From: Candidatus Delongbacteria bacterium
GTDB taxonomy: Bacteria; CAIWAD01
Length of the DNA stretch: 64,000 nucleotides
Direction of reading: 5' to 3'
NCBI GenBank assembly: GCA_020634015.1
Contig: JACKCN010000005.1
Location: forward strand, 124,001 to 188,000
Part shown: one piece after another, positions 36,458-45,300 of the stretch
Layout of the letters: each line of letters starts with the position of its first letter
How positions within the stretch are numbered: position 1 is the first letter of the stretch
The notes under the pieces: model-generated
Databases searched by the model: none
What the model was told of the DNA's origin: nothing
Seen by the model: only the letters and a program-made list of their open reading frames with translations
Made by a program: the position numbers and the translations under genes

Positions 36458-37015
36458 ATGTCGAACCGCGTCCGTCTGTGGTCGTGGGGAATCCTGATCA
36501 TCGCCTGTGTGCCGATGTTGGGAATCGTTGACTGGCTCACCGGGTACGAATTCAACTTCTTCGTGTTCTATTTCCTGCCGGTCTCGCTGGCGGCCTGGAT
36601 CTTCGGCTGGGCCGGTTCGGTGGGCATCGCCGTGTTGTGCGCCCTGGTCTGGTTCGGCGCGGACCTGAGTTCGGGGCATGTGTTCCAGAATACCGCGCTT
36701 GCGGTCTGGAACACGATGATCCGACTTGTCTCCTTCATGGCCATCGGGTCCGCACTGGCTCACATCCGCACCCTGCTGAACCGTGAGAGGCGAATCACCG
36801 AAGCCCTGCGGCGCTCGCTCTCCGAAATCAAGGTGCTGGAAGCCTTCCTGCCGATCTGTGCGCAGTGCAAGAGCATCCGCGACAAGGAGGGCCAGTGGCA
36901 GCCGCTGGAATCCTACATCGGCGCCCACGCCAACACCCAGTTCTCCCATGGATACTGCCCGGAATGTGCGCGCAAAGCCATGGATGAGGCCTTCGGGACG
37001 CGGCCCGACGTGTAG
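36458..37015 (+). CDS. Membrane protein with C-terminal LPICAxCK zinc-binding motif
   Basis: A 185-residue protein with about four N-terminal membrane helices (ILIIACVPMLGIVDWL, FFVFYFLPVSLAAWIFGWAG, VGIAVLCALVWFGA, VSFMAIGSALAHI), a short coiled linker (RRITEALRRSLSEIKVLE) and the tail FLPICAQCKSIRDKEGQWQP ... FSHGYCPECARK. That Cys-rich tail usually ends response regulators and histidine kinases; here it is attached directly to a membrane domain without a kinase. A redox or metal sensor is an inference. The partner is unknown. Confidence 0.75.
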   Translation: MSNRVRLWSWGILIIACVPMLGIVDWLTGYEFNFFVFYFLPVSLAAWIFGWAGSVGIAVLCALVWFGADLSSGHVFQNTALAVWNTMIRLVSFMAIGSALAHIRTLLNRERRITEALRRSLSEIKVLEAFLPICAQCKSIRDKEGQWQPLESYIGAHANTQFSHGYCPECARKAMDEAFGTRPDV

Positions 37016-37348
37016 CACGCGCGCTGCATGCCAGAATACTGCTGCGAGAGTGTGTGGGCGCCCGACCCTCCCCGGGCCCCCCGGCCGAGACTCTTCCAGA
37101 TCCTGACAAGTTTTTCGAGATGAGTAATTGCTGGCGAATCGCCCCGGAATTTGGCTTGATGGTACCCATTGGAATGAACAGTCGCGTCAGCTTTGGGCGG
37201 ATGCGGCATGTGCCCTGAACATTCCAACCCACACAGCTTGTGAACACAAACCAGGATCTGCCCGGCGGGGTGGCATTCGTTTTTCCTGCTTCCAGTGGGA
37301 CGGATGCGGCGTCTGCCGAAGCGGCTCCCCATTCTTTTCGGAGTGACC
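37016..37348. other. Gene-less spacer
   Basis: A 333-bp stretch without a supported ORF. The part from 37105 to 37260 is more AT-rich than its surroundings and probably contains the promoter of the following gene. No repeat element was recognised. Confidence 0.4.
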
Positions 37349-38545
37349 ATGCGCCGCACGATGATTTGCCTTTCGATTCTCGCCGCTTTCCAGATCGCCC
37401 TGGCCGCCCCTGCCGACGTGAACGACCTGCATGTGCAGCGGCTGCCTGATGGCCGGCTGGAACTGAGCTGGACTCCCGTGACCACCGATGACAGCGGAAA
37501 CCCGCTCACGACCGTGGCCTACTCGGTCTATCGCAGTGTCTCGCCCTGGGCGGCACGCAGCGAATTCGTCTGGGTCGGGGGCACCGCCGCTCCCCGCTAC
37601 GTGGTTCAGTCAACGGAAGCCGCGGAATTCTACCGTGTATCCGCGCTGGATCCGGATGTGCCGGGACCGTCGCCCTGGGTTCAGATTCCCGCCGGAACCT
37701 TCACCATGGGCCAGGCCGCGGTCGCCGGTCCCGAGCACGATGTGGAACTGGGGCAGGACTTCCTGATGGGACTGACTGAAGTCACCAATCTGGAATACAT
37801 GGCGGCGGCCCAGTGGGCGCTTGATCAGGGTCTGGCCACCATCGTCGGCACGACTCTGCAGGCCCATGGAGTCAGTCTGCTGGACCTTGGATCCTACTAC
37901 TCGGAAATCGTGCTGCTGGACGGGCAATTGGCCCTGCGCCGCACCCTGGCCGCCAGCGGAATCGGCAGCTATCTGCCCTGGCGGCATCCGGTGCAGATGG
38001 TGAGCTGGTACGGCGCCGCCTGTTACTGCGACTGGTTGAGCCTGCAGCAGGGACTGCCCGCGTATTACAATGGCAACTGGGCCGCCACGCCCTCGGCCAA
38101 TGATCCTTACACGGCCAGCGGCTACCGTCTGCCCACCGAGGCGGAATGGGAATATGCCGCGCGCTTCGACGACCAGCGTTCCTTCCCCTGGGGCAACTCC
38201 ACGCCCAATTGCGGCAACGCCAACCATGCCGCGAACGGTGTGCCCTGCGTGGGCTGGACGCTGCCCGTGGGGCTGCTGACCTGGGGTGATACGGCTCTGG
38301 GGCTGAAGGACATGGGGGGCAATGTGTTCGAATGGACCAATGACTGGTGGGGCAACTATTCATCCAGCCCCGAGTTCAATCCGGCGGGTGCTCCCACGGG
38401 CTCGGGTCGTGTGATCCGTGGCGGCTGCTGGCTCTTCGACCAGGCCGCACTGTCGGCCAGCGGACGCTTCCTGCCTTCGGTTCCCGGCGGCTTCGCCAGC
38501 TTCATCGGCTTCCGCGCCGCACGAAGTCTGCCTGCGGCCGAGTAG
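37349..38545 (+). CDS. Secreted formylglycine-generating-enzyme-fold (SUMF1-like) protein
   Basis: A 398-residue exported protein. The start is ATG 37349 (CGGAG upstream) with a signal peptide (RRTMICLSILAAFQIALA). An FN3-like region (residues ~20-110) is followed by an FGE-sulfatase domain: WVQIPAGTFTMG, TEVTNLEYMAAAQWAL, HPVQMVSWYGAACYCDWLS, YRLPTEAEWEYAARF, LKDMGGNVFEWTNDWW and GRVIRGGCWLFD ... GFRAAR. The usual RRGGSWxxxxxxxR consensus is altered after GGCW. The catalytic Cys pair of true FGEs is not evident, so it is probably a non-FGE member of the fold. Confidence 0.85.
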   Translation: MRRTMICLSILAAFQIALAAPADVNDLHVQRLPDGRLELSWTPVTTDDSGNPLTTVAYSVYRSVSPWAARSEFVWVGGTAAPRYVVQSTEAAEFYRVSALDPDVPGPSPWVQIPAGTFTMGQAAVAGPEHDVELGQDFLMGLTEVTNLEYMAAAQWALDQGLATIVGTTLQAHGVSLLDLGSYYSEIVLLDGQLALRRTLAASGIGSYLPWRHPVQMVSWYGAACYCDWLSLQQGLPAYYNGNWAATPSANDPYTASGYRLPTEAEWEYAARFDDQRSFPWGNSTPNCGNANHAANGVPCVGWTLPVGLLTWGDTALGLKDMGGNVFEWTNDWWGNYSSSPEFNPAGAPTGSGRVIRGGCWLFDQAALSASGRFLPSVPGGFASFIGFRAARSLPAAE

Positions 38546-38623
38546 TCAGGAAGTGGAGTGAGATGCTCCGCTCACCAATGCAGACGAGCGACGCAGAACA
38601 CCATTCATGTCAGCCTGATTTCC

Positions 38624-38648
38624 AACACCGCCGCGAGGCGGTGTTTTC
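38624..38648. terminator. Terminator between convergent genes
   Basis: A perfect 9-bp stem (aacaccgcc, 38624-38632, with 38637-38645), GCGA tetraloop, then tttc. It sits between the convergent FGE-like gene and phoU and could serve the plus strand. Confidence 0.85.
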
Positions 38649-38722
38649 TGTGTCGCCCGTGGTCGCCACGGTGGGTGGGGCGTGCAGATCTTGGACGGGC
38701 CGCGCTTCGCCCGGCATGCGGC

Positions 38723-39421
38723 CTATTCCTTGCCCTTCCAGGGGCGCAGGCCGCGCAGGCTGCCGTGGCGCGAGATTTCGCCGGTGACCATGTAGATCAC
38801 GTCCTCGGCGATGTTGGTGGCGTGGTCGGCGATGCGTTCCAGGCTGCGGGCCACGCTCACGAAGCGCATCAGACCTTCGATCTGCCTGGGTTCGAGGCGC
38901 GTCTCGTTCATCAGCAGCGACTGGGTTTCGGAGCGGATGATCGAGTACAGTTCGTCCACGTCGTCGTCGGCCGCGCAGACCCGCTCGGCCAGCGCGCCGT
39001 CCTGGCGGATCAGGCAGTCCAGGCCCAGTTGCAGCATTTCCTGGCTGCGCCGCGAGAGGCGCTTCATCAGGTCCACCAGCTTCTCGTCACCGGGCAGGTG
39101 AATGCTGTTGGCATGGCCGGCAATGCTCACCGCCAGATCGCCGATGCGTTCCAGGTCATTGTTCAGCTTGAGAATGCCCACCAGCAGCCGCAGGTCGGTG
39201 GCCACCGGCTGATGCAGGGCCAGCACCTTCAGACACTCTTCTTCCACTTCCACTTCTTCCAGATCGATCGCGGAATCGCCCTGGATCACGCGGTTGGCCA
39301 GATCCAGGTTTCCGCTCATCACGGCTTCGGTGGCATCCACGACGGAATCCAGGACGGTGCGGCCCAGCTCCTCCACCCGCTCCTTGAGCGAGTCCAGTGC
39401 GTGCAGCATGTGGCGGGTCAT
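38723..39421 (-). CDS. phoU: Phosphate transport regulator PhoU
   Basis: A 232-residue helical-bundle protein that links the Pst transporter to the PhoR-PhoB type sensor system and prevents phosphate toxicity. It has two PhoU repeats, each with its metal-cluster motif (LKLNNDLERIGDLAVSIA and SVARSLERIADHATNIAEDV). The ATG at 39421 has GAGGAG upstream; the longer frame runs back into pstB. It is the last gene of the pst operon. No phoB/phoR is present in the window. Confidence 0.95.
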   Translation of the reverse strand: MTRHMLHALDSLKERVEELGRTVLDSVVDATEAVMSGNLDLANRVIQGDSAIDLEEVEVEEECLKVLALHQPVATDLRLLVGILKLNNDLERIGDLAVSIAGHANSIHLPGDEKLVDLMKRLSRRSQEMLQLGLDCLIRQDGALAERVCAADDDVDELYSIIRSETQSLLMNETRLEPRQIEGLMRFVSVARSLERIADHATNIAEDVIYMVTGEISRHGSLRGLRPWKGKE

Positions 39422-39461
39422 CGATTCTCCTCGACTCACTCTTGATTGGTGCCGGGGCCTC

Positions 39462-40226
39462 TCAGCCGAAACGACCGGTAATGTAGTCATTGGTCTGCTC
39501 GTGGTCAGGTTTGGTGAACAGGCGCTGGGTCTCGTTGAACTCGACCAGGTTGCCCTCATAGAGGAAGGCCGTGTAGTCGGAGATGCGGGCCGCCTGCTGC
39601 ATGTTGTGGGTCACGATCACGATGGTGTACAGGTCGCGCAGTTCGGTGACCAGGTCCTCGATGCGGGCCGTCGAGCGCGGGTCCAGGGCCGAAGCCGGCT
39701 CGTCCATCAGCAGAATGCTGGGTCCCACGGCCAGTGCGCGCGCAATGCAGAGGCGCTGCTGCTGGCCGCCCGAAAGGTCCAGCGCACTCTTCTTGAGGCG
39801 GTCCTTGACTTCGTCCCAGAGAGCCACGCGCACCAGGCAGCTTTCCACGATCTCATCCAGGACGTGCCGGTCCTTCTCGCCGTGCACGCGGGGGCCGTAG
39901 GCCACGTTCTCATAGATCGACTTGGGAAAGGGGTTGCTGCGCTGAAAGACCATGCCCACCTGGCGACGCAGCTCCTCGAGCTGGGTGCCCGGCGTGTGGA
40001 TGTCGCGGCCGTTGATCTCGATGCGACCTTCGACGCGAGCCCCGGGCACCAGGTCATTCATCCGGTTGAAACAGCGCAACAGAGTGGACTTGCCGCAACC
40101 CGAGGGGCCGATGAAGGCCGTGACACGCTTCTCCGGCAGGCGCAGATTGATGCCATGCAGGGCGCGAGTCGGACCATAGAAGAATTCCAGCTCGTGGGTC
40201 TGAACCGCGATCAGGGGTTCGGGCAT
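39462..40226 (-). CDS. pstB: Phosphate ABC transporter ATP-binding protein PstB
   Basis: A 254-residue ATPase of the high-affinity phosphate importer. Walker A is GPSGCGKST, the Q-loop region is VGMVFQRSNPFPKSIYENVA, the signature is LSGGQQQR, Walker B is ILLMDEPASALDP, and the H-loop is VTHNMQQA. It ends ITGRFG as PstB proteins do. The ATG at 40226 has AAGGAGAG at good spacing and fits the usual N-terminus. An alternative ATG at 40280 would overlap the pstA stop (TGATG) and add 18 residues. Confidence 0.96.
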   Translation of the reverse strand: MPEPLIAVQTHELEFFYGPTRALHGINLRLPEKRVTAFIGPSGCGKSTLLRCFNRMNDLVPGARVEGRIEINGRDIHTPGTQLEELRRQVGMVFQRSNPFPKSIYENVAYGPRVHGEKDRHVLDEIVESCLVRVALWDEVKDRLKKSALDLSGGQQQRLCIARALAVGPSILLMDEPASALDPRSTARIEDLVTELRDLYTIVIVTHNMQQAARISDYTAFLYEGNLVEFNETQRLFTKPDHEQTNDYITGRFG

Positions 40227-40279
40227 CGGGCGACTCTCCTTCGTGGGGACGCTCAGGTCCGGTGTGGGCATGGCAATCA

Positions 40280-41824
40280 TCAGAACGCCGCCTGCTTGAA
40301 GCGCTTGCGCAGCGCGTTGCGCAGCAGGATGGCCACCAGATTCAGCATCAGCACCACGATGATCAGCAGCAGGGCCGTGCTGAACAGCATGGGCAGGGCC
40401 GCCTCCACGTTGGGGGACTGGAAACCCAGGTCGTAGATGTGAAAACCAAGGTGCATGAACTTGCGGTCAAGGTGCAGGTAGGGGGCGTCCAGGTCAAGAG
40501 CCAGACTGGGCGCCAGCTTGACCACGCCGGTGATCATCAGCGGGGCCACCTCGCCGGCGGCGCGGCTGATGGCCAGGATCAAACCGGTCAGGATGCCGGG
40601 CATGGCGTTGGGCAACACCACCTGGCGAATCATCTGCCAGCGGGTCGCGCCCAGGGCAAGAGCGGCCATGCGCGTGGTCTGGCTCACGGACTGCAGCCCT
40701 TCGGTGGTGGCCACGACCACCACGGGCATGGTCAGCAGGGCCAGGGTCAGGCTGGCCCACAGAATGCCGCCCGTGCCGAAGGTGGGAGTGGGCAGGCTGT
40801 CCGAGAAGAACAGCTGGTCCAGCCCACCCCCGACGAAATAGATGAAGAAACCCAGGCCGAAGATGCCGTACACAATGGATGGCACACCGGCCAGGTTGTT
40901 CACCGCCAGCCGGATGGTCTGCACCAGAAAGCCCTGACGGGCATAGTCATTGAGATACACGGCCGCCATCACGCCCACGGGCACCACCGCGATGGACATC
41001 AGCAATACCATCAGTACGGTGCCGAAGATTGCCGGCATCACGCCGCCCGCCGTATTGGACTCCCGCGGCTCCGCCGTGAGAAACTCCCAGAGTCGTGACA
41101 TATAGACTCCGCTGCGTCCGATGGTACCCAGCTCGTTGGATGGAACCAGACGCACCACATCGGCCAGCGGCACCACCAGGTCGGTTCCGTCGATGGCGGA
41201 CAGGGTGAGACTCACGGCGCCACGCTGCTGGATCAGGCTGTCCAGGCGAGTTTCCAGCACTGTGTACTGCGCACGGGCCCGATCGACACGGGGACCTTCG
41301 CCGGCTTCCGGGGCGATGCGACCTGCCAGGCGGTGCAGTTGGCCCAGTGTGTGCTCCTGGGTCGAGTTCAGCGCGATCGCCACGTCCAGCGCGTCGTCCA
41401 GTTTGCTGCGATAGTCGGCATCCGCGGGCGTGATGCGGGCATCCGGAATGTGCAGCTCGCCGGGCATGCCGATGAAGATGCCCTGGTTCAGGCGTTCCAC
41501 CAGAAAAGCTCCCTCGGCCAGTTCGCGGGAACTCACCTGTGCGCCATCCAGCTGGACGAATTCCTGACCCCAGAGATCCCGATTGCCGGTGCGCACGCGC
41601 AGACGTTCGCCGTCCGGGGTGTCGACCTGGTCCCAGACTTCGCCCAGAACCACCCGGCCATCCTGCATCACAATGCGCTCGAGCGAATGCGGCCAGAAGG
41701 CCACCAGGCCGCGGGAGAGCAGAATCCAGAGCATGAGCACCAGCATGCCCAGAATCACCACCAGACCCATGCTGGTGAAGAGCACGGGCACACTGTCCCG
41801 GGCGCGCAGGCGCAGTGAACTCAT
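40280..41824 (-). CDS. pstA: Phosphate ABC transporter permease PstA, extended form
   Basis: A 514-residue permease, far longer than the ~300 of E. coli PstA. After TM1 (VLFTSMGLVVILGMLVLMLW) there is a ~220-residue periplasmic insertion with a coiled segment, before the usual permease core (GTVLMVLLMSIAVVPVGVMA ... NLAGVPSIVYGIFGLGFF ... EAA-like ALALGATRWQMIRQVVLPNAMPG). It pairs with PstC. Its ATG overlaps the pstC stop by one base (TGATG), so the two are coupled. Confidence 0.94.
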   Translation of the reverse strand: MSSLRLRARDSVPVLFTSMGLVVILGMLVLMLWILLSRGLVAFWPHSLERIVMQDGRVVLGEVWDQVDTPDGERLRVRTGNRDLWGQEFVQLDGAQVSSRELAEGAFLVERLNQGIFIGMPGELHIPDARITPADADYRSKLDDALDVAIALNSTQEHTLGQLHRLAGRIAPEAGEGPRVDRARAQYTVLETRLDSLIQQRGAVSLTLSAIDGTDLVVPLADVVRLVPSNELGTIGRSGVYMSRLWEFLTAEPRESNTAGGVMPAIFGTVLMVLLMSIAVVPVGVMAAVYLNDYARQGFLVQTIRLAVNNLAGVPSIVYGIFGLGFFIYFVGGGLDQLFFSDSLPTPTFGTGGILWASLTLALLTMPVVVVATTEGLQSVSQTTRMAALALGATRWQMIRQVVLPNAMPGILTGLILAISRAAGEVAPLMITGVVKLAPSLALDLDAPYLHLDRKFMHLGFHIYDLGFQSPNVEAALPMLFSTALLLIIVVLMLNLVAILLRNALRKRFKQAAF

Positions 41825-44058
41825 CAGATTCTCCCCTGGCTCTTGCGCAGTCGCTCGCCGATCAGCGATGCCACGGTATTGATCAGGAAGGTGAACACGA
41901 AGAGCAGCAGGGCCACCGCGAAGAGCAGGCGATACAGCGATCCACCCACGGGTGCTTCCGGAATCTCCACCGCGATGCAGGCACTCATGGTGCGGAAGCC
42001 GTTGAAGGGGCTCCAGTCCATCAGGGGCGTATTGCCGGTGGCCATCAGCACGATCATGGTTTCGCCGATGGCGCGTCCCAGGCCCAGCATGATCGCGGCG
42101 AACACGCCCGCGGACGCACCGGGCAGCACCACATGCAGCACCGTGTGCCAGCGAGAAGCCCCCAGCGCGAGTGACGCGCTCACCTGGGAATCGGGCACGT
42201 TGCTCAGCGCATCCTCGGTCATGGTGAAGATGATGGGGATCACGGCGAAACCCAGGGCGAAGCCAACCACCAGGCTGTTGCGCTGGTCGTACACCAGACC
42301 CAGATGATCATGCAGCCAGGCGATCAGACTGCCACCGAAGAGGTGGGCATCCAGAACCGGGGCCAGCGAGCGACCCAGCAGCAGCGAGATCACCAGCATG
42401 CCCGCACCGATGCCCAGCTGGGGGCCCGCGTGTTCCAGCAGCCGCGAGGGCAGGCGCCGCCAGAGCGGAATCATGCCCAGCAGGAGGATGATCAGGATCA
42501 AGGGAAACGCGAGCACGGAGGTCAGGTGCGTTTCCACCCAGGGGGCGAAGACCAGCCCCGCCAGAAAACCGATGATCACGCTGGGCAGTGCCGCCATGAT
42601 CTCGATCATCGGCTTGATGGTGCGGGCCAGCGAGGCGGGCGCGAACTGTGAGACATAGATCGCGGCCAGCAGCGCCAGCGGCACCGAGATCAGCAGGGCG
42701 AAGAGGGTGCCCTTGAGTGTGCCGAAGATCAGCGGAATGAAGCTGTACTTGGGCTCGAAGTCATCGCTGCCGCCCGTGGACTGCCAGATGAAGGCCGGCT
42801 CGGGATAGCCTTCGTACTGCACGGGGGCCAGCAGGCCCGAGAGGGAGACGTCGGCGTGGGCGTTGTCCAGGGTCTGGCGCGTGATTCCGATCGTGCCCGC
42901 ACAGAGCACGGCGTCGGCACGCGGGCTGAAGGCCAGCACATGGCGGCTGCCTTCGGGCAGCACTTCCTGGGCCAGAACTCGTCCGCTGGTGCTGACCTGC
43001 AGCCTGAGTGTCCCCTGTTCGTCCAGCGAGAGGAAACTGCGATCACGCGGCGAAGGTTGCAGACGCGCAATGCCCGCGTCATGGGAGGGCAGTGGAACAC
43101 CCGGTTCCCAATGGCGGCCCTGGGTGTCGGTGGGCAGCGGGAGGAATGTGGCCAGATGTCCCTGGCTGTCTCCCGCGATCAGGCTGCCGCCACCCTTGAG
43201 AAAGGTGAGCGCGCTCAGACCGTTCATGCCGGAAGGCCAGCGGTGCAGCAGCTCGGGCTGGTTCATGCGGCGCAGGTCCAGCACGGCCAGTTCGCCCGTG
43301 GGAAGCGCCAAAGCCAGGCGCTCGGCACCCGGTGCGGCGGCCAGGGTCACGGGGCAGGTTCCGACCAGTTCTTCCGGCAGCTCCGGCCAGTACCAGCTGT
43401 CCTCGTCCGTATCCTGCAGCAGCAGGTGCGCGCGTGTGCCATCCGTCCAGGCCCACAGCAGGCGCTCGTCCCCGCGGGCCATCACCAGATTGTCGAAGCG
43501 TGCCATGCCGCTCCGCATGGAATCGCTGGGCAGGGGAACCTCGTCCACACGCAGGCGCAGAGTGCTGAAGATGCTGTCGGGGTTTGAGGTGGTGCGCGTG
43601 ATGCGGACCCGGCAGCTCAGCAGACGTCCCCCATCGGTGGCCACGGTGAACTGGTCGGTACGACCGCCCGCATCCACGGCCACCTGCAGCGGCAGCTCCA
43701 ATGAATCCAGCGGCAGGGGCAGCTGCTGCACCAGCAGACCGTCCCGGTTGAAGACCTGGAGAATTCCGTGCTGATCCATGCTCCAGACCAGGTCCTGGTA
43801 GGGATCGGTTCCCACCATCCGCGGTGAGACGGAGGGTGCCATCACGGACGGTGATCCAAGCTCGGCTCCACCGAACAGCGGGAGGACCTCCTTGGCGAGG
43901 AAGAGGAAGATCACCACGATCGCCAGAATCAGACTCAGTCCACCGGCCATGATCACCCGGGCCGCCACGCGATCCGCGAAAAGGCGACGCCGGAGGAAGC
44001 TGTTGGCGCTGGATTTTTCTGTCTGTGATCTGGCTGTCATGGCCACGGACTTTACCAT
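41824..44058 (-). CDS. pstC: Phosphate ABC transporter permease PstC, extended form
   Basis: A 744-residue permease. TM1 (IMAGGLSLILAIVVIFLFLA) is followed by a ~370-residue periplasmic insertion with WD40/propeller-like repeats (RLLSCRVRITR, ERLALALPTGELAVLDLRR, GSLIAGDSQGHLATF, SFLSLDEQGTLRLQV, AVLCAGTIGITRQTLD). The canonical core follows (KGTLFALLISVPLALLAAIY, PSVIIGFLAGLVFAPW, ASLALGASRWHTVLHVVLP, GRAIGETMIVLMATGN). Long PstC forms occur in some gammaproteobacteria. No ribosome-binding site is clear for ATG 44058 or the alternative ATG 44040. Confidence 0.93.
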   Translation of the reverse strand: MVKSVAMTARSQTEKSSANSFLRRRLFADRVAARVIMAGGLSLILAIVVIFLFLAKEVLPLFGGAELGSPSVMAPSVSPRMVGTDPYQDLVWSMDQHGILQVFNRDGLLVQQLPLPLDSLELPLQVAVDAGGRTDQFTVATDGGRLLSCRVRITRTTSNPDSIFSTLRLRVDEVPLPSDSMRSGMARFDNLVMARGDERLLWAWTDGTRAHLLLQDTDEDSWYWPELPEELVGTCPVTLAAAPGAERLALALPTGELAVLDLRRMNQPELLHRWPSGMNGLSALTFLKGGGSLIAGDSQGHLATFLPLPTDTQGRHWEPGVPLPSHDAGIARLQPSPRDRSFLSLDEQGTLRLQVSTSGRVLAQEVLPEGSRHVLAFSPRADAVLCAGTIGITRQTLDNAHADVSLSGLLAPVQYEGYPEPAFIWQSTGGSDDFEPKYSFIPLIFGTLKGTLFALLISVPLALLAAIYVSQFAPASLARTIKPMIEIMAALPSVIIGFLAGLVFAPWVETHLTSVLAFPLILIILLLGMIPLWRRLPSRLLEHAGPQLGIGAGMLVISLLLGRSLAPVLDAHLFGGSLIAWLHDHLGLVYDQRNSLVVGFALGFAVIPIIFTMTEDALSNVPDSQVSASLALGASRWHTVLHVVLPGASAGVFAAIMLGLGRAIGETMIVLMATGNTPLMDWSPFNGFRTMSACIAVEIPEAPVGGSLYRLLFAVALLLFVFTFLINTVASLIGERLRKSQGRI

Positions 44059-44100
44059 TGTTGGGCGATCTTGTGTCGTGTGAAGCTGCGTCAGGAAGCG

Positions 44101-44128
44101 CCCGGGCCGTGACTGAACACGGCCCGGG
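44101..44128 (-). terminator. Intercistronic hairpin between pstS and pstC
   Basis: A perfect 11-bp stem (cccgggccgtg, 44101-44111, with 44118-44128) and a 6-nt loop just after the pstS stop. Only a weak pyrimidine run follows on the transcribed strand. It probably attenuates read-through or stabilises the pstS message, giving more PstS than permease. Confidence 0.75.
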
Positions 44129-44139
44129 AACCTGACATG

Positions 44140-45111
44140 CTACTTGACCCGGGCCAATTCCTGTGTGACCATCTCGGCGGACAGCGGCAGGTAGCCGTCC
44201 TTGATCACGATCTGCTGACCTTCCTTGCTCAGCACGAAGCGCAAGAATTCCCGGACCAGCGGATCCATGCCCTTGTCGGGATCGGCCACCACATACAGCA
44301 GCAGCGGACGCGCCAGGGGATAGTCACCGGAGATCACATTGGCCAGGTTGGGCTCGTAGACCGTGCTGCCGTCGCTCTCGCTCAGGGGAACGGCGCGCAC
44401 TCCGGAGGTGGCGTAACCGATGCCGGAGTAGCCGATGCCCGAGCGGTCGGCGGCCACGGACTGTACCACGGACGCGGATCCGGGCTGCTCCTTCACCGTG
44501 TCCAGGTAGTCACCCTTCTTGAGGGCTTCTTCCTTGAAGAACCCGTAGGTACCCGAGGCGGAATTGCGACCGTAGCGGCTGATGGGCTTGTCGGCGATGG
44601 AACTGCCGGGCAGCAGCTCTCCCCAGGTCTGTATCGGGGCGTGTCCGCGGTTGCAGGTGCGCGAGAAGATGGCGTCCACCTGCTCCAGGCTCAGGCTGGG
44701 AATCTTGTTGTCGGCGGGCACGAACACGGCCAGCGCGTCCAGCGAGGTGCGAATGCCCACGGGCGCGAAGCCGTACTTCTCTTCGAACTTGTCCACTTCG
44801 CTGGACTTCATCGGGCGGGACATGGGGCCGAACTGGGCGGTGCCCTCGATGAGTGCGGGAGGCGCCGTCGAGGAGCCCTTGCCCTCGATCTGGATGTTCA
44901 CCTGGGGATACATGGCGCGGAAGGATTCCAGCCAGAGCGTCATCAGGTTGTTCATGGTGTCGGAGCCGATGCTGTTGGCCGTGCCGCGCAGCCCTTCCAC
45001 CTTCTTGTAGGATGGAATGGCCGGATCCACGGTGGGGGCGGCCGCCTGGGCCGCGACGAAGGATCCCAGTCCAAGAACCAGCAGGGCCTTGCCAATCGAA
45101 CGGGTGAGCAT
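44140..45111 (-). CDS. pstS: Phosphate-binding periplasmic protein PstS
   Basis: A 323-residue solute-binding protein. The ATG at 45111 is preceded by AGGAGAAC and opens a signal peptide (MLTRSIGKALLVLGLGSFVA). Phosphate-site motifs include GSDTMNNLM, EGKGSSTAPPALIEG, AQFGPMSRPMK and RYGRNSASGTYGFFKEEAL. It is first in pstSCAB-phoU and captures phosphate for the PstCAB importer. A Pho-box-like repeat lies ~100 nt upstream. Confidence 0.95.
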   Translation of the reverse strand: MLTRSIGKALLVLGLGSFVAAQAAAPTVDPAIPSYKKVEGLRGTANSIGSDTMNNLMTLWLESFRAMYPQVNIQIEGKGSSTAPPALIEGTAQFGPMSRPMKSSEVDKFEEKYGFAPVGIRTSLDALAVFVPADNKIPSLSLEQVDAIFSRTCNRGHAPIQTWGELLPGSSIADKPISRYGRNSASGTYGFFKEEALKKGDYLDTVKEQPGSASVVQSVAADRSGIGYSGIGYATSGVRAVPLSESDGSTVYEPNLANVISGDYPLARPLLLYVVADPDKGMDPLVREFLRFVLSKEGQQIVIKDGYLPLSAEMVTQELARVK

Positions 45112-45213
45112 GGTGTTCTCCTGAGTTGGTACCACGAAGATCCCCGACGGATTCTCCACGGGCCAGATTCGCTGCCCGGTCGGGGTCGTGCTGGGCCCAA
45201 CTTGCTCACGTGC

Positions 45214-45231
45214 TGTTAGCGCTGTGTTAGC
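45214..45231 (-). promoter_or_regulatory. Candidate Pho box upstream of pstS
   Basis: On the coding (minus) strand gctaaca occurs twice (plus-strand 45225-45231 and 45214-45220), with an 11-bp period and a 4-bp spacer. Two 7-bp direct repeats 11 bp apart is the geometry of PhoB/PhoP boxes, and ctaaca resembles the Bacillus TTAACA unit. The sequence differs from the E. coli CTGTCAT unit. Confidence 0.55.
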
Positions 45232-45300
45232 GATCTCACCTCATTGCAGACAATTTTGGCCGATACAAAGCTGATCGAGCTCCCGCTGACCTCCTGAATG

